From contig JBFEUI010000056.1 in assembly GCA_041547565.1 (NCBI GenBank), positions 1 through 16,802 of the forward strand: DNA of 16,802 bases. The letters are read 5' to 3'. The notes under the pieces were generated by a model. That model was not told where the DNA came from, searched no databases, and worked only from the letters and a program-made list of their open reading frames with translations. This document shows positions 1 through 6,142 of the stretch, piece by piece (the first letter of the stretch is position 1; the number at the start of each line of letters is the position of its first letter). The translations under genes were made by a program, and so were the position numbers. Source of the stretch: JBFEUI01 sp041547565. GTDB lineage: Bacteria; Pseudomonadota; Gammaproteobacteria; Thiohalomonadales; Thiohalomonadaceae.

Positions 1-2
1 AT

Positions 3-716
3 AACGAGTACTCTGATTCAAACGTGCAGGCCATCAAGAACAGCTATCTCGATACAGATACGCTTACTGTATCCACTCTTACAACAGGTACCGCTACGGT
101 TACCCTCAATGGTGTGAATATCGCCTTTGACAGCACTTCTGCTGCCGATGTGACTGCTATTGCCGCTCAGGTTAATAAGTTTACAACCCAGACCGGCGTG
201 ACTGCAGCAGTGACCGGTGGTGGCGTGGTGCTCAGCAACCTTGATGGATCCGACATCACTATTACAGATGCTTCAAGCATTGTTGGTGGAACTGAAACCT
301 ACCACGCCGGTATCCTGCTGTCGACTGATGTGGGTGAAACCATCACCGTCGCAGGTTCTGACGCTTCCCTGCTTGGTCTGGACGCCGTTACCGTTGTCGA
401 CCACCAGCTCAACAATGTTGACGTCTTGACCGGCTCTAACGCCAATGAGGCATTGCTGACCCTCGACTTCGCTCTGCAGCAGGTTACCGGTCTGCGTGCC
501 GAACTGGGTGCAACTCAGACCCGCTTCGAGTCAACCATCTCCAACCTCGAGGTGACTGCGGAGAACATGACGGCTGCCCGTTCACGTATCCGTGATGCCG
601 ACTTCGCCGCCGAGACCGCCGAGCTGACTCGTGTGCAGATCCTGCAGCAGGCCGGTATCTCCATGCTGGCCCAGGCCAACGCTCTGCCTCAGAACGTTCT
701 GGCCCTGTTGCAGTAA
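3..716 (+). CDS. fliC: Flagellin, C-terminal part (5' end outside window)
   Basis: This is the filament protein, exported and polymerised outside the cell. The frame stays open to the left edge of the window (codons reading NEYSDS precede the first GTG at 24), so the conserved N-terminal domain lies outside and GTG 24 is not the start. The visible part begins with a Thr/Val/Ala-rich surface domain resembling a Flagellin_IN module (about nt 84-278). The conserved C-terminal D1/D0 helices follow: LDFALQQVTGLRAELGATQ, then RSRIRDADFAAETAELT, QILQQAGISMLAQAN and the terminal NVLALLQ. Spacing of these motifs is normal and there is no frameshift. In FleQ-type systems flagellin is transcribed by FliA (sigma-28); the promoter would be upstream of the window. 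flaG follows, as usual in this cluster type. The family call is certain; filament type and total length cannot be judged. Confidence 0.97.
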   Translation, partial: NEYSDSNVQAIKNSYLDTDTLTVSTLTTGTATVTLNGVNIAFDSTSAADVTAIAAQVNKFTTQTGVTAAVTGGGVVLSNLDGSDITITDASSIVGGTETYHAGILLSTDVGETITVAGSDASLLGLDAVTVVDHQLNNVDVLTGSNANEALLTLDFALQQVTGLRAELGATQTRFESTISNLEVTAENMTAARSRIRDADFAAETAELTRVQILQQAGISMLAQANALPQNVLALLQ

Positions 717-737
717 CGGAAGTGATTCGGTAGATGT

Positions 738-757
738 CCGGGGCCATATGGCCCCGG
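738..757. repeat. 20-bp perfect palindrome after fliC (possible mRNA 3' hairpin)
   Basis: CCGGGGCCATATGGCCCCGG is a perfect palindrome 21 bp after the fliC stop. In RNA it can fold as an 8-bp GC-rich stem with a 4-nt loop. No T run follows, so it is not a classical intrinsic terminator. It could act as a partial terminator or protect the 3' end of the abundant flagellin mRNA while allowing some readthrough into flaG. The function is inferred. Confidence 0.5.
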
Positions 758-788
758 GCTCTCCGGTCCAGGAAATAAGGTAAAGACC

Positions 789-1184
789 ATGGCTACGGAA
801 ATGAAAATCCAGGTCGCGATGGAACCGAGACGGACGTCATCATCGACTCCTGTGCAGCATAAGGCTGCCACGGAAGGTGGTGTACCGATGTCTGCCGTTA
901 CTGCCGAACAGAAACCTACCGCTTCACAGGGCGGACAGGTAGAGGTCAAGCCCGCTGAGCTGGAAGGGGCTGTTCGAGACCTAAATGACTACGTCCAGAA
1001 TCTGCAGCGCAGTCTTCAGTTTAATATCGATGAGGACAGTGGCCACACCATCATTCGTGTGGTTGATGCAAATACAGATGAAGTCATCCGCCAGATTCCG
1101 TCTGAAGAGGTGTTGGCACTGGCCAGACACATCAGAAGCATGGATGAGGGTGAACAGGGACTGTTCTTGCAGGAAAAGGTGTAA
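789..1184 (+). CDS. flaG: FlaG family flagellar protein
   Basis: A 131-residue FlaG-family protein. The N-terminal about 55 residues are low in complexity and variable. The conserved core is residues 57-131, with a helix (ELEGAVRDLNDYVQNLQRSL), the strand-turn-strand signature HTIIRVVDANTDEVIRQIP, then PSEEVLALARHI and a C-terminal GLFLQEKV. FlaG lies between flagellin and fliD in polar-flagellum clusters and has been linked to filament length or assembly; its biochemistry is poorly defined. ATG 789 follows a purine-rich stretch (ATAAGG, 775-780) at normal spacing. Other in-frame ATGs exist at 801 and 819, but they would only trim the variable N-terminus. No separate promoter is evident in the 72-bp gap to fliC, so it may be read with fliC past the palindrome at 738-757. 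Its stop codon abuts the fliD sigma-54 promoter. Confidence 0.9.
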   Translation: MATEMKIQVAMEPRRTSSSTPVQHKAATEGGVPMSAVTAEQKPTASQGGQVEVKPAELEGAVRDLNDYVQNLQRSLQFNIDEDSGHTIIRVVDANTDEVIRQIPSEEVLALARHIRSMDEGEQGLFLQEKV

Positions 1185-1185
1185 T

Positions 1186-1202
1186 TGGCACTCTGATTGC
1201 TT
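1186..1202 (+). promoter_or_regulatory. Sigma-54 promoter of fliD operon
   Basis: TTGGCACTCTGATTGCTT (1185-1202) matches the RpoN consensus TGGCACG-N4-TTGCW, with GG at 1187-1188 and GC at 1199-1200 separated by exactly 10 bp. It begins at the base after the flaG stop codon (1182-1184). The predicted transcription start is about 1212, giving a leader of about 106 nt before the fliD ATG. FleQ is the expected activator. Confidence 0.85.
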
Positions 1203-1216
1203 AATAGCACTCAGGT

Positions 1217-1225
1217 GTCAATAAA
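1217..1225. promoter_or_regulatory. Candidate FleQ half-site in fliD leader
   Basis: GTCAATAAA equals the first nine bases of the P. aeruginosa FleQ consensus as I recall it (GTCAATAAATTGAC). It lies about 5 bp downstream of the predicted sigma-54 start. FleQ is known to bind close to or downstream of the start at some flagellar promoters. The second half of the dyad is not conserved, so this is tentative. Confidence 0.35.
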
Positions 1226-1317
1226 CGGCCGCTAAAACGGCGACCCATCTTCGTAAAGAAGGTTGCATGAAGGCAACAGGGTTGTGTTTGGCCTGAAAAC
1301 AGCAGATTGAGGTTGCA

Positions 1318-3339
1318 ATGGCAAGTATCACTTCAGCAGGTATCGGTTCGGGGCTTGATGTAAATGGCCTTGTACAGCAGTTGGTTGCTGCAGAACGGGC
1401 GCCTGTTGAAAACCGCCTCAACCGCCGTGAGGCACTCTATCAGGCAGAACTGTCCGCCTACGGCACGGTCAAGTCTGTGCTCTCAAGCTTCCAGACCACC
1501 ATGGCCAATTTGGCGAGTGTTGCCGAATTCAATAAGCTCAAGACCACCTCTTCAGATACCACCATCCTGGAAGCGAGTGCATCAAGCAGTGCGGCCACAG
1601 GTACCTACAGTGTTGAGATCTCGACACTGGCCAAGGCCCAGACACTTGCCTCTGATGCCTTTGCCGATACCACTACCGAAATAGGTACCGGTACCCTGAC
1701 GTTCCAGTTCGGTACCTACGACAGCGGTACATTTACCGCCAATGCCGACAAGGCGGTTCAGACCGTGGATATCGGTGCTACCGATGGCAGCCTTTCCGGG
1801 ATCCGTGATGCGGTAAACAATGCCGATATTGGCGTTACTGCCAGCATCATTAACGACGGCAGCGGCTATCGCCTGGTATTCAATTCGGAAGACAGCGGCG
1901 CCGATAACAGTCTGAAAATTACCGTATCCGATTCTACGGATTCCAGCGATACCGATGATGCCGGGCTGTCCCAACTGGCCTATGATCCGACAGCAACAGC
2001 GGGTACCGGCAAGAACCTCACCGAGACCGTCACCGCGCAGGACGCGAGCTTCAGCGTGAACGGTATCGACATTACCCAGTCCACCAACACGGTAACCGGG
2101 GTCATAGAGGGCGTTACCCTGAATTTGAAGGATGTGACATCGGGAAGCCCGGTAACTGTCAAGGTTGCGCAGGATACCGGTGCAATCACAAAGAGTGTCG
2201 AGTCGTTCGTCTCCAGCTACAACGGTCTGAAGACAACGCTGAAGGGCCTGTCCAGCTACAATGCTGAGACCGGGCAGGGTGCTATCCTGCAGGGTGACTC
2301 CATTATTCGCAGTATCAGCAGCCAAATCTCTACAATTCTTACCAGTGCAGTGAGTGGGCTGAGTGGCAGCTACCGCTCGCTGGCGGATATCGGTATCACT
2401 ACTCAGAGCGATGGTACGCTTGCCCTGAACAGCAGCAAGCTTCAGGATGCGATAAGTGACGATTCCTCCATTATCGGCAAACTGTTTGCAGCGGCTGGAA
2501 CACCCGATGATGCGCTTGTCGACTTCGTCAGTGCAACGGATGACACGCAGGTGGGTGAGTACGCGGTCAATATTACCCAACTGGCCACCCGTGGCAGTTA
2601 CACTGGTGCTGCCGATTCAGGCTTTCCGCTTACCATTAATGCCGACAATAATACTTTTGTTATTAAGGTTGACGGGACCCAGTCGGCAACCATTGCCCTA
2701 ACACAGCAAAGCTATACCACTGGTGCGGAACTTGCGGCCGAGATACAGAGTCAGATCAACGGCGACAGCAATCTTCAGGATATTGGAGCCAGTGTTACGG
2801 TTACCTATGATACCGACCATTTTGAAATTACCTCCGATGCCTATGGAAGTGACTCATCCGTAGAGATCGTCTCGGTTGATACCACCACCGCAGCCACAAT
2901 CGGACTCTCTGCCGGAGCAGGCACGGATGGAGTGGATGTGGCAGGTACCATAGGCGGTGTGGCCGCAACTGGAACAGGCCAGACACTCGAAGGGGCTGGC
3001 GATGCGGCTGGGCTGAAAATCACTATAACTGGCGGTACAACCGGAGACCGGGGAAATATCGTCTTCAGCCGTGGTATTGCCGACCAATTGAATACGGTGC
3101 TCGAAGGCTATGTCGGCTCAGACAGCCTGCTCGATGCACGCACCGATGGCTTGAACAACCGTATCGATGATATCAATGAACAGCGTGAGCGGCTCGACCG
3201 CAGGATTGCCGCAATTGAAGCACGCTATATACAGCAGTTTACTGCTCTGGATACCTTGCTCGGCCAACTGCAGTCGACCAGCAACTATCTGGCGCAGCAG
3301 TTGGCCGCGTTGCCGGGGGCCAAAACAACTGCGGGCTAA
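1318..3339 (+). CDS. fliD: Flagellar filament cap protein FliD (HAP2), enlarged
   Basis: FliD forms the pentameric cap at the filament tip and guides flagellin folding. The N-terminal family signature is clear: MASITSAGIGSGLDVNGLV, then QLVAAERAPVENRL (residues 1-34) and a coiled helix. Head domains follow (about 92-285), with a Flagellin_IN-like module at about 124-204. The C-terminal FliD region includes SVESFVSSYNGLKTTL (293-308), SYRSLADIGITTQSDGTL (351-368) and the terminal coiled coil from about 602 (LLDARTDGLNNRIDDINEQ) to QLAAL. At 673 aa it is much longer than the roughly 470 aa of E. coli or P. aeruginosa FliD. The extra length sits at about 404-580 and looks like a second head module (GEYAVNITQLA at 413 parallels GTYSVEISTLA at 95). 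ATG 1318 has TGAGGT upstream. It heads the fliD-fliS-fliT operon behind a sigma-54 promoter. Confidence 0.96.
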   Translation: MASITSAGIGSGLDVNGLVQQLVAAERAPVENRLNRREALYQAELSAYGTVKSVLSSFQTTMANLASVAEFNKLKTTSSDTTILEASASSSAATGTYSVEISTLAKAQTLASDAFADTTTEIGTGTLTFQFGTYDSGTFTANADKAVQTVDIGATDGSLSGIRDAVNNADIGVTASIINDGSGYRLVFNSEDSGADNSLKITVSDSTDSSDTDDAGLSQLAYDPTATAGTGKNLTETVTAQDASFSVNGIDITQSTNTVTGVIEGVTLNLKDVTSGSPVTVKVAQDTGAITKSVESFVSSYNGLKTTLKGLSSYNAETGQGAILQGDSIIRSISSQISTILTSAVSGLSGSYRSLADIGITTQSDGTLALNSSKLQDAISDDSSIIGKLFAAAGTPDDALVDFVSATDDTQVGEYAVNITQLATRGSYTGAADSGFPLTINADNNTFVIKVDGTQSATIALTQQSYTTGAELAAEIQSQINGDSNLQDIGASVTVTYDTDHFEITSDAYGSDSSVEIVSVDTTTAATIGLSAGAGTDGVDVAGTIGGVAATGTGQTLEGAGDAAGLKITITGGTTGDRGNIVFSRGIADQLNTVLEGYVGSDSLLDARTDGLNNRIDDINEQRERLDRRIAAIEARYIQQFTALDTLLGQLQSTSNYLAQQLAALPGAKTTAG

Positions 3340-3438
3340 TGCACTGAATAGCGGGTGTTTTGTTAATCTTTGGCTAAAGATGATTCGCAAGATGGACGCT
3401 ATAGTTAGTAAGGTTACTACGAGAAGTGAAATGAATCG

Positions 3439-3459
3439 GTTCCGGTTTGTGACCGGAAC
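3439..3459 (+). repeat. Perfect 8-bp stem-loop in fliD-fliS gap
   Basis: GTTCCGGT (3439-3446), a 5-nt loop TTGTG and ACCGGAAC (3452-3459) form a perfect stem. It ends about 5 nt before the strong fliS Shine-Dalgarno (AGGAGG at 3465-3470). No T run follows, so termination is unlikely. RNA processing, stability or setting the fliS:fliD expression ratio are possible roles, all inferred. Confidence 0.55.
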
Positions 3460-3480
3460 AAAGCAGGAGGAAGGTAAGTA

Positions 3481-3909
3481 ATGAATAATCCGCTCCAGCA
3501 GTACCAGCAGGTTAAAGCGCAACATGCCGTATCAGGTGCTGATCCGCACCGTCTCATCGTGATGCTGATGGAAGGCGCCCTGGAGAAGATGGCAGCCGCC
3601 AAGGGTTTCATCTCCCAGGGTAAAAGGGCCGAGAAGGCACAGCAGATCAGCTGGGCCGTCTCTATCATTGATGGTCTGCGCATGAGTCTGAACAAGGAGC
3701 AGGGCGGGGAGATCGCCGAGAACCTCGACAACCTCTATGACTACATGGAACATCAGCTGTTGCAGGCCAATATCAACGATGATGCGGTAATCCTGGACGA
3801 GGTCTCCGGACTGATGCGTACGGTGTTGAGCGGCTGGATGGAGATTGCACCGTCCAAGCAGTCTGCCTCAGCGCCTCAATCACAGCAGCGCTTCCAGGCG
3901 GGCGCTTAA
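3481..3909 (+). CDS. fliS: Flagellin export chaperone FliS
   Basis: FliS is a cytosolic four-helix chaperone that binds the C-terminal helices of newly made flagellin, blocks premature polymerisation and hands it to the export gate. The sequence shows the family start MNNPLQQYQQVKAQHAVSGADPHRLIVMLMEGALEKMAAAKG (given here as the sense of residues 1-40 only in outline: YQQV, then ADPHRLI and LMEGALEKM), the middle helix ISWAVSIIDGLRMSLN, then ENLDNLYDYMEHQLLQAN and the C-terminal helix LDEVSGLMRTVLSGWMEI. At 142 aa it carries a short Ser/Gln-rich tail beyond the usual 125-130. The Shine-Dalgarno AGGAGG at 3465-3470 is the strongest in the window, consistent with a need for high expression. A 141-bp gap separates it from fliD and holds the stem-loop at 3439-3459. 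The fliT-like gene follows 14 nt after its stop. Confidence 0.95.
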   Translation: MNNPLQQYQQVKAQHAVSGADPHRLIVMLMEGALEKMAAAKGFISQGKRAEKAQQISWAVSIIDGLRMSLNKEQGGEIAENLDNLYDYMEHQLLQANINDDAVILDEVSGLMRTVLSGWMEIAPSKQSASAPQSQQRFQAGA

Positions 3910-3923
3910 CTGCTCTCTGTCCC

Positions 3924-4238
3924 GTGCTATCAGAAAGGCGCCAGGCCTGGCAGTCGATTATCGAGTTCTGCCGGACTATAGAGCAAAAGGCGGATGCAGA
4001 GGAGTGGGAAGCGGTTTCAGAACTGGCAACGCAGCGGCAGAAGATGCTGGAGCAGTTCTTCGCCTCACCTGTGGAGAGTGAACTGTCTGCCGAAGTGGCC
4101 GAAGGCATTGCGCTGATAGATGCCATGGACAAGGTGATCGCTGCCAAAGCGGAAAAAGCACGAACTCTCTTTGCCGATGAGCACCAGGTGATACAAAAGC
4201 GCCGACAGGCGACCCAGGCCTACACCAACACGAAATAG
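3924..4238 (+). CDS. fliT: FliT-like flagellar chaperone
   Basis: A 104-residue, almost wholly helical and charged protein in the fliT position (after fliS, before fleQ). Helices can be seen at about 5-24 (RRQAWQSIIEFCRTIEQ), 27-47 (WEAVSELATQRQKMLEQFF) and 58-95. The WEAVSELATQRQKMLEQ segment resembles the FliT-family pattern of a Trp/Leu-rich helix followed by an invariant-like charged stretch. FliT proteins bind FliD and, in enterics, other export and regulatory partners; which partner is used here is unknown. The start is GTG 3924: no in-frame ATG, GTG or TTG is found upstream near the fliS end, and the next internal Met is around residue 41. No Shine-Dalgarno precedes this GTG, so translation is probably coupled to fliS, 14 nt upstream. 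Identification rests on position, size and helix pattern more than on a firm motif. Confidence 0.68.
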   Translation: MLSERRQAWQSIIEFCRTIEQKADAEEWEAVSELATQRQKMLEQFFASPVESELSAEVAEGIALIDAMDKVIAAKAEKARTLFADEHQVIQKRRQATQAYTNTK

Positions 4239-4315
4239 CTGCAACATCATCAAATAATAATTCCTTTTTTATTTAGCTAGTTACGGCTTTTTTTTAGCCA
4301 AGACAACAGTTGCAA

Positions 4316-4327
4316 CAAAATTTTGAC
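4316..4327. promoter_or_regulatory. Palindrome overlapping fleQ -35 box (possible FleQ operator)
   Basis: CAAAATTTTG (4316-4325) is a perfect 10-bp palindrome that runs into the -35 hexamer TTGACA. The 14-mer AACAAAATTTTGAC (4314-4327) matches the recalled FleQ consensus at 9 of 14 positions, including the whole right half TTGAC. A protein bound here would compete with RNA polymerase, which would suit negative autoregulation. This is inference. Confidence 0.35.
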
Positions 4328-4350
4328 ATCCCGCCGTGGCATGTTAATCT
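4323..4350 (+). promoter_or_regulatory. Sigma-70-type promoter of fleQ
   Basis: A perfect -35 TTGACA (4323-4328) is followed by a 16-bp spacer and TAATCT (4345-4350), with an extended TG one base before the -10. The predicted start is about 4357, roughly 27 nt before the fleQ ATG. This agrees with fleQ/flrA being a class I gene not driven by RpoN. Confidence 0.6.
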
Positions 4351-4378
4351 TGCCGATAACAACCACACCACACGGCGG
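4331..4378. repeat. 8-bp inverted repeat bracketing fleQ -10 and RBS
   Basis: CCGCCGTG (4331-4338) and CACGGCGG (4371-4378) are perfect inverted arms with 32 bp between them. The left arm is in the promoter spacer and the right arm overlaps the fleQ ribosome-binding region (GGCGG before ATG 4384). In a transcript reading through from fliDST the arms could pair and hide the binding site; in DNA they could be operator halves. Confidence 0.4.
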
Positions 4379-4383
4379 TGCGT

Positions 4384-5793
4384 ATGTCTGCAGATTCCCT
4401 GCTGCTTATCATCGAAAACCCTGAAATTCGTGAACAATTGACGACGATCCTCAATTTCGTCGAGCAGACCAACATCACCGCACACGGTTTTGGCAATTGG
4501 AACTCCATCGAGACAGACAGCATCAAGGCGGTCTTTGTCGAGGCGGTCGGGGCCAGCGCCAAACTCACTTCCGAACTCGAGGCGGCGCACAAGGCCATGC
4601 CGCGGGTGCCGATATTTCTGATAGCCGGGGACGCAGATAGCGAAGAGCAGGAACTGCCTGAGGGCGTGTTGGCTCCCCTTAAGTGGCCCGTGCAGTACGG
4701 GCAACTGGTCACCTGTCTGCACCGGGCTGATATCTACCGCGAGAGCGCCAGGGCGGGGAGTGCCAATGCCGCGGCCCTCTCCCGTGTGCTGGTGGGGCGG
4801 AGCGGAGGTCTGCGCCAGGTGCGGCACCTGATTGAACAGGTGGCCGACTCGGAGGCCAGTGTGCTGATTCTTGGTGAGTCAGGGACCGGCAAGGAGGTGG
4901 TCGCCCGCAGCCTGCACCATCTCTCCTCACGCAAGGACAAGCCCTTTGTGCCCGTCAACTGCGGCGCCATCCCGGGAGAACTGCTCGAAAGCGAGCTGTT
5001 CGGTCACGAGAAGGGGGCATTTACCGGTGCCCTGACAACCCGTCAGGGGCGCTTCGAGATCGCCCAGGGCGGGACTCTGTTCCTGGATGAGATCGGCGAT
5101 ATGCCGATGCCGATGCAGGTTAAACTGCTGCGGGTGCTCCAGGAGCGCAGCTTCGAGCGGGTGGGGAGCAATAAGACGATTTATGCCGATGTGCGTATTA
5201 TTGCTGCCACCCACCGTAATCTGGAAGACAATATCCGCGACGGCAGTTTCCGTGAAGACCTCTATTACCGGCTCAATGTCTTTCCCATCGATATGCCGCC
5301 TTTGCGCGAGCGCAGTGAGGATATCGCGTTGCTGATCAACGAACTGATTGCACGCCTGGAGCGTGACGGCCGTGGTTCGGTCAGATTGACGCCGGCGGCC
5401 ATCGCCTCACTGTCCCAGTACCCGTGGCCGGGCAATGTCCGTGAATTGGCCAACCTGATAGAACGGCTGGTGATCATGTTCCCCATGGGGGTAGTCGACT
5501 ACCGTGACCTGCCGGAAAAGTTCCAGATCGAGGGGATTGATGCGGCTGAAGATGTACCCCTGCCCGAGATTGAACCCGAGTCCGAGCCGGTTTCCGGTGT
5601 CGAAACCGCCTTTGTCCTGCCGCGCGAGGGGATCGATCTGAAGGATCACCTAGCGGAACTGGAACAGTCATTCATTCAGCAGGCACTGGATGATGCCGAG
5701 GGCGTGGTGGCCCATGCCGCCAAGCGTTTGAATATGAGGCGCACCACACTGGTGGAGAAGATGCGCAAGTATGGTCTTCAGCGCGCCGAATAG
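4384..5793 (+). CDS. fleQ: Flagellar master regulator FleQ (sigma-54 activator)
   Basis: FleQ (FlrA in Vibrio) is the cytosolic RpoN-dependent activator at the top of polar flagellar hierarchies; in pseudomonads it also binds c-di-GMP and FleN. From ATG 4384 it is 469 aa. Residues 1-125 form a degenerate receiver ([14 protein letters not shown]; no phosphorylatable Asp at the FVEA position). The AAA+ domain (about 137-370) has Walker A GESGTGKE at 164-171, the sigma-54 contact loop GAFTGA at 211-216, Walker [10 protein letters not shown] ending at 239 and the [15 protein letters not shown] segment at 348. The Fis-type helix-turn-helix is at about 437-466 ([20 protein letters not shown]). GTG 4378 is in frame but lies in the ribosome-binding region, so ATG is preferred. 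The c-di-GMP LFRS motif reads LSRV (132-135). It has its own promoter and sits upstream of fleSR. Confidence 0.96.
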   Translation: MSADSLLLIIENPEIREQLTTILNFVEQTNITAHGFGNWNSIETDSIKAVFVEAVGASAKLTSELEAAHKAMPRVPIFLIAGDADSEEQELPEGVLAPLKWPVQYGQLVTCLHRADIYRESARAGSANAAALSRVLVGRSGGLRQVRHLIEQVADSEASVLILGESGTGKEVVARSLHHLSSRKDKPFVPVNCGAIPGELLESELFGHEKGAFTGALTTRQGRFEIAQGGTLFLDEIGDMPMPMQVKLLRVLQERSFERVGSNKTIYADVRIIAATHRNLEDNIRDGSFREDLYYRLNVFPIDMPPLRERSEDIALLINELIARLERDGRGSVRLTPAAIASLSQYPWPGNVRELANLIERLVIMFPMGVVDYRDLPEKFQIEGIDAAEDVPLPEIEPESEPVSGVETAFVLPREGIDLKDHLAELEQSFIQQALDDAEGVVAHAAKRLNMRRTTLVEKMRKYGLQRAE

Positions 5794-6034
5794 AAACCAT
5801 CTCAAAATGGCACCTGCACGCTGATACGGTGTTGCAAATCCTTTTCCTGTGCTTATTTACGCCGTGTAAACTGCGCTCCTCAAAGGGTTTGCGCCTTGTC
5901 TCATCGCACATTAGCTAATTTCGAGATAGCCTCTAGCTGTCAGAAGTCTTCATCCCGTATTCCTGCCTGCACGGGAAGGATGTTATCGCAACAGGGGGCG
6001 GATTTTGTGATGGCTCCTGAATCAATAACGCCAG

Positions 6035-6043
6035 AATTTTGAC
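6035..6043. promoter_or_regulatory. Candidate FleQ half-site upstream of fleS
   Basis: AATTTTGAC is identical to the 9-mer at the fleQ promoter (4319-4327). The 14-mer 6030-6043 matches the recalled FleQ consensus at 9 of 14 positions. It lies about 80 bp upstream of the predicted sigma-54 start, an ordinary distance for an enhancer site. Tentative. Confidence 0.3.
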
Positions 6044-6097
6044 TGAAGAACCTTGCGTTTGTTTGTAACTTGCTGAAAAATATATACAAAAAAAGAA

Positions 6098-6113
6098 AGG
6101 CACGTCATTTGCT
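6098..6113 (+). promoter_or_regulatory. Sigma-54 promoter of fleSR
   Basis: AGGCACGTCATTTGCT (6098-6113) has GG at 6099-6100 and GC at 6111-6112 with 10 bp between. GGCACG-N4-TTGCT is the closest match to the RpoN consensus in the window. The predicted start is about 6124, 29 nt before the fleS ATG. FleQ-dependent fleSR transcription is established in P. aeruginosa. Confidence 0.9.
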
Positions 6114-6120
6114 TCAGAGT

Positions 6121-6142
6121 CTTGCAAGTATATACTCCGGAG
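6121..6142. repeat. Three overlapping palindromes at fleS start site and RBS
   Basis: CTTGCAAG (6121-6128), AGTATATACT (6127-6136) and CTCCGGAG (6135-6142) are each perfect palindromes and overlap by two bases. Together they cover the predicted transcription start and the GGAG ribosome-binding site (6139-6142). They may be an operator or may fold in the leader. The role is unknown. Confidence 0.45.

Noticed and set aside
3400..3405. TATAGT as a -10 box for a separate fliS promoter
   Set aside because: No -35 at 16-18 bp; TTGGCT upstream is 24 bp away.
4289..4305. GGCT-T8-AGCC as a terminator between fliT and fleQ
   Set aside because: Only a 4-bp stem with the T run inside the loop; too weak to call a terminator.
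4337..4353. TGGCAT...CTTGC resembling a sigma-54 promoter upstream of fleQ
   Set aside because: GG and GC are 12 bp apart instead of 10; RpoN promoters tolerate very little change in this spacing.
4352..4359. GCCGATAA, a perfect sigma-28 -10 octamer, upstream of fleQ
   Set aside because: No TAAA-like -35 occurs at 14-16 bp spacing; the bases there are GC-rich. fleQ under FliA would also be unexpected. A TTGACA/TAATCT promoter explains the region better.
5808..5821. TGGCAC followed by GC just after fleQ
   Set aside because: The spacing is 9 bp and the -12 element is ACGC, not TTGC; it is also over 330 bp from fleS, which has a much better promoter.
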